Assembly (NCBI RefSeq): GCF_009711975.1
Contig: NZ_VIKW01000011.1
Span: 51,417 to 115,416, forward strand
Length of the DNA stretch: 64,000 nucleotides
Source: Anabaena sp. UHCC 0204
GTDB lineage: Bacteria > Cyanobacteriota > Cyanobacteriia > Cyanobacteriales > Nostocaceae
Reading direction: 5' to 3'
Within the stretch, counting starts at the first letter, position 1. Every line of letters starts with the position of its first letter. Shown here in pieces: positions 26,515-35,520 of this stretch. Below the pieces are notes generated by a model that did not search any database, was not told where the DNA came from, and saw only the letters and a list, made by a program, of their open reading frames with translations. Made by a program: the position numbers and the translations under genes.

Positions 26515-26703
26515 ATGTCTATCCGAGTTCATCTAGTTGTTATTATTAATAATATTACCTTGTTGGTATTTTACACAGAATCGGACTGTTGGGAGTTTCG
26601 GTTAATTAGTGCGGGTGGTGAAATTTTTGGAGAACAGAGAATTTACTTCAGCCCAGAAGCAGCCGAAAAAGCAGCCCGTGAGTGGATTTATCAGGGATAC
26701 TAA
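26515..26703 (+). CDS. Small conserved hypothetical protein (62 aa)
   Basis: This compact 62-residue protein begins with a beta-strand-like hydrophobic stretch (SIRVHLVVIINNITLLVFY). It ends with SPEAAEKAAREWI, a short helix, a pattern seen in small cyanobacterial proteins with an alpha/beta fold. No function is known to me. It precedes the VOC gene by 66 bp and may be co-transcribed. Confidence 0.5.
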   Translation: MSIRVHLVVIINNITLLVFYTESDCWEFRLISAGGEIFGEQRIYFSPEAAEKAAREWIYQGY

Positions 26704-26769
26704 TGATTTAATATTATCGTTTTTTACACCTAGTTGAAATCAATAATTTCCTAAAATAAGAGGTATAAA

Positions 26770-27135
26770 ATGACAATTACTCTTAATCACACCATAGTAC
26801 CTGCACACGATAAAGACGCATCTGCACAGTTTTTTGCCCAGATTTTTGGGTTAAAAATAGAGCCTCCTATGGCTCACTTTGCTGTTGTCCGTGTGAACGA
26901 TACATTAACTTTTGATTTTGACAACAGAGAGAATTTTGAGTCACACCATTATGCTTTTCATGTCAGTGAGGAAGAATTTGATGTAATTTTTGCACGGATT
27001 AAAGAGATGGGTTTGGCATACAGTAGCGACCCTATGCACCAACATCAAGGTGAAATAAATCATAGAGGAGGTGGTCGAGGTTTTTATTTTTATGACCCCA
27101 ATGGTCATAATTTGGAACTGCTGACTTGTGAATAA
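26770..27135 (+). CDS. VOC-superfamily protein (glyoxalase/dioxygenase fold)
   Basis: This 121-residue protein belongs to the vicinal-oxygen-chelate superfamily. Metal-ligand candidates are His6 (TLNHTIVPA), His58 in HYAFHVSEEEFD and Glu116 in HNLELLTCE. The segment FYFYDPNGHNLELL is characteristic. It could be a glyoxalase-like enzyme, a dioxygenase, or a resistance protein; the reaction cannot be set from sequence. AAGAGG precedes the ATG. It is followed without a gap by a DUF1622 gene. Confidence 0.85.
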   Translation: MTITLNHTIVPAHDKDASAQFFAQIFGLKIEPPMAHFAVVRVNDTLTFDFDNRENFESHHYAFHVSEEEFDVIFARIKEMGLAYSSDPMHQHQGEINHRGGGRGFYFYDPNGHNLELLTCE

Positions 27136-27157
27136 TACTAGGATTTATATAGTAGGG

Positions 27158-27649
27158 ATGAAACCAGAGACATCACGGGATTCATTAATTAATTTACTAT
27201 TACCTCTAGCACTAATTTTAGGGCTAGTTTTACTGTTGAGTGTGAACGTGGGAGGTACGGGAGAGAGCAGAGAAACTACTCCTTTAGAAACATGGCTCAA
27301 AGTCATTATTGATTATTTAGCAGTAGGGACAGAAATTGCTGCAGCAGTTGTGATTGGTGGAGCAGTGATTAAAGGCATTGTTGCCTATTTGCGATTATTG
27401 TTATCTCGCTCCAAACAACAATTTGATGCCACAGAAAGAATTCGTCTGCAATTGGGACGAGTTCTGGCATTAGGACTAGAATTCACCGTTGCTAGTGATA
27501 TTTTGCGGACAGCAGTAGCACCTACTCGTCAGGATATCTTAAATTTAGGAGCGATCGTACTGCTGCGAACCTTGCTAAATTATTTCTTAGAGCGTGAGAT
27601 TCAGCAGGGAGAACAACGCCGTTTACAAGAACAGCAAACTATTGATTAA
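27158..27649 (+). CDS. DUF1622-family membrane protein
   Basis: This membrane protein has TM1 LLPLALILGLVLLLSV, TM2 YLAVGTEIAAAVVIGGAVIKG, and the DUF1622 core LGRVLALGLEFTVASDILRT with LGAIVLLRTLLNYFLEREI. A GTG at 27128 overlapping the VOC stop would add ten residues. I prefer ATG 27158 (163 residues), which follows TAGTAGGG and gives a normal N terminus. Function unknown; probably co-transcribed with the VOC gene. Confidence 0.75.
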   Translation: MKPETSRDSLINLLLPLALILGLVLLLSVNVGGTGESRETTPLETWLKVIIDYLAVGTEIAAAVVIGGAVIKGIVAYLRLLLSRSKQQFDATERIRLQLGRVLALGLEFTVASDILRTAVAPTRQDILNLGAIVLLRTLLNYFLEREIQQGEQRRLQEQQTID

Positions 27650-27750
27650 AGTTCTCTCAACAGGATGATGGAATAGTTGAAAACCTTCATCAATAGAAAA
27701 GAATGATTTCGGGAATAGAAGGATGGAAGGTAAGGGGAAAAGAAAAATTT

Positions 27751-28080
27751 TTAACCTTTTTCCTTTAAGCCTTTTTCTTCATCATTGTCAAACAATTCTA
27801 ATAAACCAAATATACCCACAAAAAAAGTATAAGTTGCATATTTAATTGATGTCTGATTTCGAGATGGTGCATAATAAGCGGCAATTATTCCTTCGATAAA
27901 ATGAGCCGACAGTGCAACATGAGCAATGATCAATGCTGGAGTTAAGATATTCGGTAGTTGACTGTTAGTTATTGATGTTTGGATATTCCATAATTCTAAA
28001 CCTATGGAACTGGTTATGAGTGCGATGGATATAATTTTGAAGATGGGGAATAATTTGTGTTTGATATCTTTTAAGTTCAT
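27751..28080 (-). CDS. Small membrane protein (109 aa), unknown
   Basis: Three hydrophobic helices (LFPIFKIISIALITSSIGL, ILTPALIIAHVALSAHFIEGIIAAYY, YATYTFFVGIFGLLELF) and a charged C-terminal tail (DNDEEKGLKEKG) are seen. It is convergent with the DUF1622 gene. It resembles conserved cyanobacterial small membrane proteins; no role is assigned. Confidence 0.6.
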   Translation of the reverse strand: MNLKDIKHKLFPIFKIISIALITSSIGLELWNIQTSITNSQLPNILTPALIIAHVALSAHFIEGIIAAYYAPSRNQTSIKYATYTFFVGIFGLLELFDNDEEKGLKEKG

Positions 28081-28098
28081 GTTGTTTATAATTATCTC

Positions 28099-28170
28099 CG
28101 TTTGATTTGGGATACAGATCCAGAATTGGAAAGATTATCTGATTTAGCTAATGCAATTATTAAAGAATAG
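28099..28170 (+). pseudogene. Possible 3' remnant of a lost gene
   Basis: A 23-codon open stretch (RLIWDTDPELERLSDLANAI plus IKE, then TAG) reads like the amphipathic C-terminal tail of a protein. It has no start or upstream part, and the flanking sequence to the left belongs to the minus-strand membrane gene. It may be a relic of a deleted gene; the product family is unknown. Confidence 0.3.
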
Positions 28171-28181
28171 GAAATGGATAA

Positions 28182-28622
28182 CTACAATTTGACCGTACTA
28201 TATGTTTTTTGATTATGTTTTTTTCGATATCTATTATTAGTCTTTCCACTGTAATCAATAAATTCTACTTCAGTTTCAGGAAATTGCTGATCAATTTTTT
28301 CTGCAATTTCATTTACCGCTTGGGATAGATTCTGATTAAACTTTTCTATCTCATGGTTTGTCATATATTTATTACCAATACGATCAGCCTCTAAAAATAA
28401 TTCCTCAATTGTCAACTGCTCACAACTGTATTTTTCTAAAAACTCCTCTATCTTGCGATAAAGATTAATAATATTATTCCATCCAATATTTCGGTAATCT
28501 TTTTCTATTAGCCAATCTTGGTCTTTTTTATGAAGCTTATTCCGATTTTTGGAATTAGCAATTTGAACTTCACGATAACTCTTTCCTTGAAAATGCTGTT
28601 TTTTGCTTTTTTGATGATTCAT
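28182..28622 (-). CDS. Hypothetical charged protein (146 aa)
   Basis: Not recognised. It is highly basic at the N terminus (QKSKKQHFQGKSYREVQ), helical in the middle with IEEFLEKYSCEQLTIEELFLEAD, and basic again at the C terminus. No membrane segment. It lies 12 bp after the coiled-coil gene at 28635-29102 on the same strand, forming a probable two-gene operon of unknown purpose. Confidence 0.5.
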   Translation of the reverse strand: MNHQKSKKQHFQGKSYREVQIANSKNRNKLHKKDQDWLIEKDYRNIGWNNIINLYRKIEEFLEKYSCEQLTIEELFLEADRIGNKYMTNHEIEKFNQNLSQAVNEIAEKIDQQFPETEVEFIDYSGKTNNRYRKKHNQKTYSTVKL

Positions 28623-28634
28623 AGAAATAGTTAC

Positions 28635-29102
28635 TTAACCAAGTGTCAAATTAAACATATGAACTAAGGCTTTCCGAATTTCACTATCTTCATATTGAAG
28701 AAGTTTTTTAGTATTTATAGCCAGCTTAATTCGTATTTCATCCACTAAATTTTTTAAGGCTTTATTTTCTTTGATTATTTGCTCATTAGTTTCAATCAGA
28801 TCATTATTGTCAGCAATGAGTTGCTTGATTTTAAGTTCTAAAATCTTGTTTTGGTAGTACAAACTTTGATTTTCATTATCTTTTTGTGCAATCTCTTTAT
28901 TTTTCTTTGTTACCAAACCTTTCTGAGCAGCTTGAAGACGCTGACGATTTATTAGTTCGGAACCAGCAAAATGCGAAATAGCTCTGCGAATGGTAATTTC
29001 GTCAGGATTGCTTTTAAAGTTAACAATCTCCAATGCACGCATAGCATCTTTTTCTGTCCAGTCCTCACTTCGTAGTAACTTAATAGCCTCTGATTTATTC
29101 AT
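28635..29102 (-). CDS. Hypothetical coiled-coil protein (155 aa)
   Basis: I choose the ATG at 29102 (MNKSEAIKLLRSEDWTEKDA). An upstream 29-codon extension looks untranslated. Residues 1-60 form a small helical domain with SEDWTEKDAMRALEI, which might bind DNA or protein. Residues 65-140 are a long coiled coil (NKEIAQKDNENQ, KILELKIKQLIADNNDLIE). First gene of a two-gene unit with 28182-28622. Not recognised. Confidence 0.5.
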   Translation of the reverse strand: MNKSEAIKLLRSEDWTEKDAMRALEIVNFKSNPDEITIRRAISHFAGSELINRQRLQAAQKGLVTKKNKEIAQKDNENQSLYYQNKILELKIKQLIADNNDLIETNEQIIKENKALKNLVDEIRIKLAINTKKLLQYEDSEIRKALVHMFNLTLG

Positions 29103-29272
29103 GATAATACTTTGATACAATATGATTAATTGAAAATCGTGCAAAATATCAGTTATTTTACATCTTAATTCCATATTATACACATACATATAGTTAAACT
29201 AGCAATTGCAGCAGATATTTTAGAGTAATACACCGACGCTAACGACACAAACAAGAGTGTGAGGTTGCGACT

Positions 29273-29326
29273 ATGACTCAAAGCCCAGAATACCAACCCA
29301 GTGGCTTATATATTCAAACCCCATAG
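29273..29326 (+). CDS. Upstream short ORF (17 codons) before the decarboxylase
   Basis: ATG ACT CAA AGC CCA ... CCC CAT AG-region encodes a 17-residue peptide (MTQSPEYQPSGLYIQTP) ending 14 bp before the decarboxylase start. It could be a leader peptide controlling amino-acid-responsive translation, or a lost N-terminal portion of the enzyme. Weak evidence. Confidence 0.25.
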   Translation: MTQSPEYQPSGLYIQTP

Positions 29327-29340
29327 CTGGAAGCAATTAA

Positions 29341-30804
29341 ATGCCAAATCAAAACCAAACACCCCTCATAGATGCCTTGAAAGCCTGTAAAACCCGTCCT
29401 CACGCCCCATTTTACACCCCAGGACATAAACGCGGTGTGGGTATTTCTCCAGTTTTAACCGATTTACTAGGTAAAGATGTCTTTCGTGCTGACTTAACAG
29501 AATTAGTAGAATTAGATAATTTATTCACACCCCAAAACGTGATTTTAGCAGCACAAGAATTAGCCGCGGAGGCTTTTGGATCTGAGAAAACATGGTTTTT
29601 AGTTAATGGTTCTACCTGCGGAATTGAAGCGGCAATTCTGGCAACTTGCAGAATGGGAGATAAAATTATTCTGCCGCGAAATGTGCATTCTTCGGTTATT
29701 TCTGGGTTAATTCTTTCTGGGGCAATTCCTATTTTTATTCAACCTGAATATGATGAAGATTTAGATATTGCTCACAGCATTACACCAGAAGCAGTAAAAG
29801 CAGCATTAGAAAAACATCCAGATGTCAAAGCCGTGTTGATAGTTTATCCTACATATTACGGTGTTTGTGGAGATTTGCAACGAATAGCTCAACTCACTCA
29901 CCAATACAACATTCCCCTGATTGTAGACGAAGCACATGGCGCACATTTTGCTTTTCACCCAGAATTACCTACTTCAGCTTTAACCGCAGGTGCAGATTTA
30001 ACTGTACAGTCAATTCATAAAACATTGGGGGCAATGACACAGGCATCAATGTTACATATTCAAGGTAAGAGAATTGATATTGATAGAGTCAATAAGGCAT
30101 TGCAATTGGTTCAATCTACAAGTCCTAGTTTTATACTTTTAGCTTCTCTAGATGCTGCACGTCAGCAAATGGCAATATATGGAGAAAAGCTGATGTCTCA
30201 AACTTTGCAATTAGCTGAAGCAGCAATAACTGAAATTAATCAAATTCCGGGTTTATCTATTCCCCTGACTAACAAAGAAAAATCACCTGGATTTATAGAT
30301 TTAGACAAAACTCGATTAACAGTAAATGTCCACAAATTAGGATTTACTGGTTTTGAAGCTGAAGAAATTTTAGATAAAAAATTTAATGTCACTCCAGAAT
30401 TTTCATCTTTGCAAAATCTTACTTTTATTATTAGTTTAGGAAACACACAAACGGATATTCAACAATTAATTCAAGCACTGAATAATCTTACTCATATCAC
30501 CCCCTTGACAACTCAGTATTTGGTATGTAATTATAAAAACGATGATATATTTACCAGTATTATATCCATTTCTCCCCGTGAGGCTTTTTTTGCTAATAGT
30601 GAAATTCTCCCTTTAGAGAAAACCCAAGAACGGATTTGTGCAGAAATTATTTGTCCTTATCCTCCAGGAATTCCTGTATTAATGCCAGGAGAATTAATTA
30701 CAAAATCAGCTTTGGAATATCTTCAACAAGTTAAAATGACAGGGGGATTTATTACTGGTTGTGGAGATGAAACTTTGCAGACTTTAAAAGTTGTGAAGTT
30801 ATGA
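29341..30804 (+). CDS. Orn/Lys/Arg decarboxylase-family PLP enzyme
   Basis: This 487-residue fold-type I PLP enzyme decarboxylates a basic amino acid, probably arginine or lysine, for polyamine synthesis. It begins with the family hallmark APFYTPGHKRG (residues 22-32). It carries DEAHGAHF (Asp196, His199), and the PLP lysine is Lys227 in SIHKTLGAM. The C-terminal domain has CPYPPGIPVLMPGE. The length fits the short cyanobacterial type lacking the N-terminal wing domain of E. coli enzymes. Whether the substrate is Arg, Lys or Orn cannot be told. Confidence 0.9.
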   Translation: MPNQNQTPLIDALKACKTRPHAPFYTPGHKRGVGISPVLTDLLGKDVFRADLTELVELDNLFTPQNVILAAQELAAEAFGSEKTWFLVNGSTCGIEAAILATCRMGDKIILPRNVHSSVISGLILSGAIPIFIQPEYDEDLDIAHSITPEAVKAALEKHPDVKAVLIVYPTYYGVCGDLQRIAQLTHQYNIPLIVDEAHGAHFAFHPELPTSALTAGADLTVQSIHKTLGAMTQASMLHIQGKRIDIDRVNKALQLVQSTSPSFILLASLDAARQQMAIYGEKLMSQTLQLAEAAITEINQIPGLSIPLTNKEKSPGFIDLDKTRLTVNVHKLGFTGFEAEEILDKKFNVTPEFSSLQNLTFIISLGNTQTDIQQLIQALNNLTHITPLTTQYLVCNYKNDDIFTSIISISPREAFFANSEILPLEKTQERICAEIICPYPPGIPVLMPGELITKSALEYLQQVKMTGGFITGCGDETLQTLKVVKL

Positions 30805-30840
30805 AAAGTAAGATCCACGATTTCTAACTTTAAATTTATG

Positions 30841-30876
30841 GCGTTACTGATAGCCTGCGTGGCGATAGCCATATTG
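30841..30876. repeat. Dispersed repeat GATAGC..GCGTGGCGATAGCCAT
   Basis: A palindromic TGATAGCCTGCGTGGCGATAG element, the same family as at 3310-3334, 56945-56975 and 63872-63900. It is followed by CTTTGCGTCTTTGCGCC simple repeat. Confidence 0.65.
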
Positions 30877-31081
30877 AGGTATGAAATTCCTAAATTGAAC
30901 CTTTAAAACTCTTACCTTTGCGTCTTTGCGCCTTTGCGTGAGACTAAAATTCATACCGTTAATCAGCAACGCCAATTTATAATATAGTTACAACATAAAA
31001 AAATCGAATATTTGCTTGTATAATGTTATAAATCAAGTAAGAGTGCTATAAAATAAGAATACAGAATTAGGTTTTAAATCA

Positions 31082-31564
31082 ATGCAGATAAAAACTTTCG
31101 TTTTTGCAGCTTCACTTTCCTTGCTTACTAATTTTAGTCTACCTGCTTTCGCACAAACTCCAGCTAGTTCCATTCAAGAAGCAGAAAAAATCAATAACGT
31201 TAAAAAATTATTAGATATAACTGGTTCACGAAATCTTTCTCGCAAAATAATTACGCAACTAATAGATAGCTTAAAAGCTGAATATCCCCAAGCACCTGCA
31301 AAATTTTGGGATACGTTTATGGCTGAACTAAAACAAGATGAAATGATAGATGAATATATCCCCATTTATAGCAAATATTTTACTAATGAAGAAATCAAAG
31401 GAATTATCGCATTTTACGAAACACCATTAGGAAAGAAAACATTAGCTGTGATTCCTCAAATTTCTAAGGAATCTACAGCAATTGGCATTAGATATGGTAA
31501 ACAAGCAGCCGAAAGGGCATTAGAAAAATTGAAAAAAGAAGGATATATTAGTCCTGATAAATAA
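31082..31564 (+). CDS. Exported DUF2059-family protein
   Basis: This 160-residue protein carries a Sec signal peptide (cleavage after AFA, about residue 24). The DUF2059 domain follows, with the segments YSKYFTNEEIKGIIAFYETPLGKK and IPQISKES. DUF2059 proteins are periplasmic, small and helical, of unknown function. It is convergent with dusB, 41 bp apart. Confidence 0.82.
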   Translation: MQIKTFVFAASLSLLTNFSLPAFAQTPASSIQEAEKINNVKKLLDITGSRNLSRKIITQLIDSLKAEYPQAPAKFWDTFMAELKQDEMIDEYIPIYSKYFTNEEIKGIIAFYETPLGKKTLAVIPQISKESTAIGIRYGKQAAERALEKLKKEGYISPDK

Positions 31565-31605
31565 AACTCCATATCAACTAATGATCTTTTTTCTCCTAAC
31601 TCCTT

Positions 31606-32658
31606 CTATAGTGCAGTAGTAGCTGCTGTTTCTTCCTCAAGTTCATAACCATGGGCTAATCTTTCCATAGCACTGTCAATCAAATCTAAACCTTGTTGGA
31701 CAGTTTCTACTAAACTTAATTTCCCCCGCAAATCAGCAGCACCAACAAAGCCTTTTGCATACCAAGTCATGTGTTTACGAGCTTGACGTATCCCCCTATC
31801 TCCCTTGTATTCCCATAGGGCAAAAAGATGTTCTCTGGCGCATTCTAAGCGTTGAATTGGGTTAGGAGATGGTAGTAATTCTCCAGTTTTCAAGAAATGA
31901 TCAACTTCACCAACTAAAAACGGATAACCTAAAGTTCCACGAGAACACATTACTCCATCTGCACCCGTTTGTTCTAAACATTTTACCGCAGCTTCTACAG
32001 AAAAAATATCCCCATTACCAATTACAGGAATTGATAAAACTTCTTTGACTTTAGCTATCCATTCCCAGCGTGCATTACCATTGTAACCTTGAGAGCGAGT
32101 GCGTCCATGGACAGTAATCATTTTTGCACCCGCATTTTCCATGCGTTTAGCAAAATCAAGAATGGTAATTTCATGATCATTCCAACCAATGCGGGTTTTT
32201 ACTGTCACAGGAACATCTACTGCTTTGACAACTTCTCGCACAATTGCTTCGGCAATTTCTGGTTGACGCAATAAGGAAGAACCACCCCCATTTTTAGTAA
32301 TTTTATTAACAGGACATCCCATATTAATATCAACAGTATCTGCACCTTCAGCAACGGCTTTTATTGCTGCTTCTGCTAAAAAATCGGGACGACAATCAAA
32401 TAATTGAATACTGATAGGTCGTTCTTGAGGATCTACTTCCATTATTTTTGGTAATTGGTTAACATAGTGTAAACCTGTAGCATTTACCATTTCTGTATAC
32501 ATCATAGATTCTGGTGCATAACGACGCACTAAGCGACGAAATACCATATCTGTCACCCCCGATAATGGAGACTGTAAAACACGGCTTTTAACTTCAAATG
32601 AACCAATTTTTAGAGGGGTGGATAGTCTAGCTTGGAGTTCAGGAGAAAGGGAAATCAT
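31606..32658 (-). CDS. dusB: tRNA-dihydrouridine synthase (DusB type)
   Basis: This 350-residue FMN enzyme reduces uridines in tRNA. The TIM barrel starts with QSPLSGVTDMVFRRLVRRY. The catalytic cysteine is Cys115 in DINMGCPVNKITKNGGGSSLL-type sequence, and the phosphate-binding segments VHGRTRSQGYNG and IGNGDIFS are present. The C-terminal helical domain includes ECAREHLFALWEYKG and KHMTWYAKGF. The gene is intact and apparently monocistronic. Confidence 0.95.
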   Translation of the reverse strand: MISLSPELQARLSTPLKIGSFEVKSRVLQSPLSGVTDMVFRRLVRRYAPESMMYTEMVNATGLHYVNQLPKIMEVDPQERPISIQLFDCRPDFLAEAAIKAVAEGADTVDINMGCPVNKITKNGGGSSLLRQPEIAEAIVREVVKAVDVPVTVKTRIGWNDHEITILDFAKRMENAGAKMITVHGRTRSQGYNGNARWEWIAKVKEVLSIPVIGNGDIFSVEAAVKCLEQTGADGVMCSRGTLGYPFLVGEVDHFLKTGELLPSPNPIQRLECAREHLFALWEYKGDRGIRQARKHMTWYAKGFVGAADLRGKLSLVETVQQGLDLIDSAMERLAHGYELEEETAATTAL

Positions 32659-33078
32659 GGTAGGAAATGAAAATACAAATTATGTGAAAATTCTAGAGGA
32701 ATCCTGTTTGATTTTTGTAGGTTGAGTTAAGCGACAGCGCAACCCAAAAAATGCTTATAAATGTTGTTTTACATAAAGGAAAAGGTAAAACCAGATTTTT
32801 CAGGAATCATTGAGGATTCTTTGATGTAAGTAGGTAGATGCTAATCACCCAACTATGTAACGAACTGTAAATTACCCAAAACTCTTGGGATTGCTGCGTT
32901 CCACTCCGTTCCACTCGCAATGACATAGTTATAAGTTTTCCCACCTACCTACTTACTTAAGTTATTAGTTAGGGAACGAGGAAAGGAGGATATACTGAAA
33001 CTATTCTAACTGATTTGTGGAAATTTATCAAAATAGAATTTATGATTCAGAATTAAGTACCTAATTAGGAAATTTTAG
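32659..33078. other. Intergenic region with dispersed repeats
   Basis: 420 bp. A GTAGGTTGAGTTAAGCGACAGCG repeat (32717-32766) has a direct copy at 34221-34271. A palindromic GCTGCGTTCCACTCCGTTCC segment lies near 32892-32925. No gene is seen. Confidence 0.6.
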
Positions 33079-33969
33079 CTATTTATGAACACTAGGAGTC
33101 AGGGTAGTTAGATCATCAATGTTTAACTTGATATTGGTACAAATGGCATCTAAAGGTAAATCATTTTCATCATAACCAAAGGGATTTTCTATTTCTAAAC
33201 CAATTGCTTCAATACCTAATAATGTAAAACTGACTAAAGCAGAAATAAACCCTGTCCACCAACCAAGACTTTGTACTATTTGAAATGGTAAAAGAAAACA
33301 ATATAATAACAATAATTGTTTTAAGTGAATAGCATAAGCTAAGGGCATTGGTGTTTTCAAAATCCGTTCGCAAGCACCTAAATTATCCACCAATAGATTT
33401 AGTAATGATTGTAAAGATGCTAGTTGATAACTATTGATGCAATTGCGGTTATACTGCTGTTCTAAATAATCACTAATCCAAAAAGCAACCTCTAAAGGCG
33501 GATTATTCATATTTTTTAATTTGATATATTTAGACTGGGATATTAATTCTTCTAAATCACTACTGATAGGTTCACCTCGTAAATGTAGTTTTGTTGATAC
33601 TCCAAAAGCAACAAGTAAGTTTAAGGCATCAATTTTACGACTTTTATCTTCTGGTTCTTTTTCATCAATAGATACCCAAATTTGTCGGGCTAAATTACGG
33701 ATAGCATTAACCATTGAACCCCAGCTTTTTCTCCCTTCCCAAAAACGTTCATAAGCTGTATTGGTGCGGAATACTAATAATAAACCTAAGACAATACTAG
33801 GAATAACACTACCTAAAATAGGTTGAGAAACAGGGACTTTAAAATGATAAAGGATAGAAATTAATACCCCAAAAATTCCAAATAAAATCACCTGTTGGTA
33901 AATTGCAGAAATTACTGAACCTTTGATTCGTAAAGCGGTTTGCAGCCACTGTGCTTCTTTCCGTACCAT
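33079..33969 (-). CDS. Bestrophin-family anion channel
   Basis: This 296-residue bestrophin-like (UPF0187) membrane protein probably conducts chloride or bicarbonate as a pentamer. Family features are VIPSIVLGLLLVFRTNTAYERFWEGRKSWG (read in two parts), LARQIW, and the C-terminal GIEAIGLEIENPFGYDENDLPLD with the acidic Ca/gate-related cluster. I use ATG 33969, preceded by CAGGAAAA at proper spacing, not the TTG seven codons upstream. The gene lies between two direct copies of a dispersed repeat. Confidence 0.9.
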   Translation of the reverse strand: MVRKEAQWLQTALRIKGSVISAIYQQVILFGIFGVLISILYHFKVPVSQPILGSVIPSIVLGLLLVFRTNTAYERFWEGRKSWGSMVNAIRNLARQIWVSIDEKEPEDKSRKIDALNLLVAFGVSTKLHLRGEPISSDLEELISQSKYIKLKNMNNPPLEVAFWISDYLEQQYNRNCINSYQLASLQSLLNLLVDNLGACERILKTPMPLAYAIHLKQLLLLYCFLLPFQIVQSLGWWTGFISALVSFTLLGIEAIGLEIENPFGYDENDLPLDAICTNIKLNIDDLTTLTPSVHK

Positions 33970-34464
33970 AAAATTTTCCTGTATATCCAATATGATAAAA
34001 TATACAGGCGATCGCTACACCTGCCAATACCTAATTAAGGTTTTAATTATTGGTGTTGCTGAATGAAAGTATGAATTTGTTTCACGCAGAGGCGCTCCAG
34101 GCGCAAAGCAATACTGTTCGAGTTCTGTCATGGAGATTGTTGCGGTGATTCTTGCTACGAAGCGGTCTTTTCTGACCCAGGTTGGGACGGTATACCACTC
34201 CCTCTAACATACCTTTAAGATACAAGGTTGAGTTAAGCGACAGCGAAAACTAACAAATACTTATAAATATTGGGTAACAAGAGCGTCAAAGCAACCTACG
34301 TAATTCTATTTTTTGAGGTATTGAGGCGCAAAGAGTATGAGTTTGAGAAATGGAATTTTTGATTTTCATAAATTCAGCAAGGCCAATTTTTAAAATATCA
34401 TTTAGATATAGGAATGAAAATTAAATGTGCATGGTTTAAAACTCTTGTAGAGACGTTCCTCATT
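33970..34464. other. Repeat-rich intergenic region
   Basis: 495 bp upstream of the bestrophin gene. It holds the second GTTGAGTTAAGCGACAGCG copy (34221-34271), fragments of GCGCAAAG simple repeats, and GTAGAGACGTTCC at about 34446, half of the palindrome seen at 61537-61566. No coding region was recognised. Confidence 0.6.
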
Positions 34465-34848
34465 CTATTCAAGACCTAAACTTTCCATGAGTTTAGTTAA
34501 AGAAATGCCATGTATTTTTGCCAACTCTGCCATATATTCTATGCGCTGTGCTTGTAATCTATCTATCTGTTCACCTAGATATAATAATGCTTGATATTCT
34601 TCTTTTGTTAATGTTTCTACTTCTCTTTTATCTATCAAATTTTCATAATTATTATGATCTATGACCATATCTTGATGTGTTTTCAAGAATAATTGCACTT
34701 CATTTTTTAGCAACCTGGTTGCTTTTTTGTGAGTAGACAAAATCACAAGTTGAGAGATAAATTCTTCTAAATTATTGTGGGTTAATTGTTCAGCAGCTTT
34801 AAGCAGTTGTTCTGAAGATAATTGAACTTCAATGTTTATGCTTGGCAT
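34465..34848 (-). CDS. Conserved cyanobacterial small protein (127 aa)
   Basis: Starting at ATG 34848 this protein begins MPSINIEVQLSSEQLLKAAEQL. It resembles a common cyanobacterial family with the pattern LSxEQLLxAAxQLxxxELExFVxQV near the N terminus, ETLTxEEYxxLLxLxxQIExLxAxRxEYLAELA in the middle and SLTxLMxxLGL at the end. It is helical, cytosolic and of unknown function. Members sometimes neighbour PIN or toxin genes, but none is here. Confidence 0.7.
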   Translation of the reverse strand: MPSINIEVQLSSEQLLKAAEQLTHNNLEEFISQLVILSTHKKATRLLKNEVQLFLKTHQDMVIDHNNYENLIDKREVETLTKEEYQALLYLGEQIDRLQAQRIEYMAELAKIHGISLTKLMESLGLE

Positions 34849-35145
34849 ATTTCTCAACTCATTAGCTAGATTGTCAATATTTTATCAAGTTTTGAGTATC
34901 TCTACAAAATAAAATACAGCAGATTTCAGGTAAATGAGGTACAAAGTTTAAGAACAAAGCCTTGTCAAGGCCAGACTTTCAACCAGTTCTCTGTTCCCTG
35001 TTCTCTGCTGTCAGTGCGATTGAGTAGCTTCCTTGTAACTCTGAAAACTCGGAAAGTTGTAGAAATTTAAGCACATCGCACTTAAAAACTAAATGTTACG
35101 TAAAGTCGTTTTTTGTAAAGTAATATTAACTTGATCACACAGATT

Positions 35146-35520
35146 TTATCCAAACCAATGAGAGGTTTGACAATTGGGTTCAACAGTTTCACAAAGGTAA
35201 TTACTAATCCAGTCTGATTTATCCCTGATAATTGAGGAAATACCTTCATGAATTAACTTTTGTAAGTGCAGTTGTTGTTCTAAAGGATAAAGAGGTAACT
35301 TACTCCGAAAAGAGTGAACTTGAACATCATCATTGAGTAGTAAGTTATGGGAAATTTGGTTATGAAAGCAAGGAAGACGATGAATAACAAAGGAAATTAA
35401 CTCTTGACGTAAATCAGGAATTGCAAAAGCTTGTTGATAAGGTTGGTATGGATATGTATCTAATACACTGTTAATTTCACCGATAACGGCTTGCTGTGTT
35501 AGTTTAATTACTGTTTTCAT
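35146..35520 (-). CDS. Conserved cyanobacterial protein, possibly ComFB-like (124 aa)
   Basis: ATG 35520 is chosen because CAGGAGAT lies 8 bases upstream. A 52-codon extension with a basic, Cys-containing sequence lacks such a site. The protein (MKTVIKLTQQAVIGEINSVL...) contains DLRQELISFVIHRLPCFHN, which resembles the helix-RLP signature of late-competence ComFB proteins, some of which bind c-di-GMP in cyanobacteria. It ends SDWISNYLCETV and SHWFG. The ComFB link is tentative. Confidence 0.6.
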   Translation of the reverse strand: MKTVIKLTQQAVIGEINSVLDTYPYQPYQQAFAIPDLRQELISFVIHRLPCFHNQISHNLLLNDDVQVHSFRSKLPLYPLEQQLHLQKLIHEGISSIIRDKSDWISNYLCETVEPNCQTSHWFG

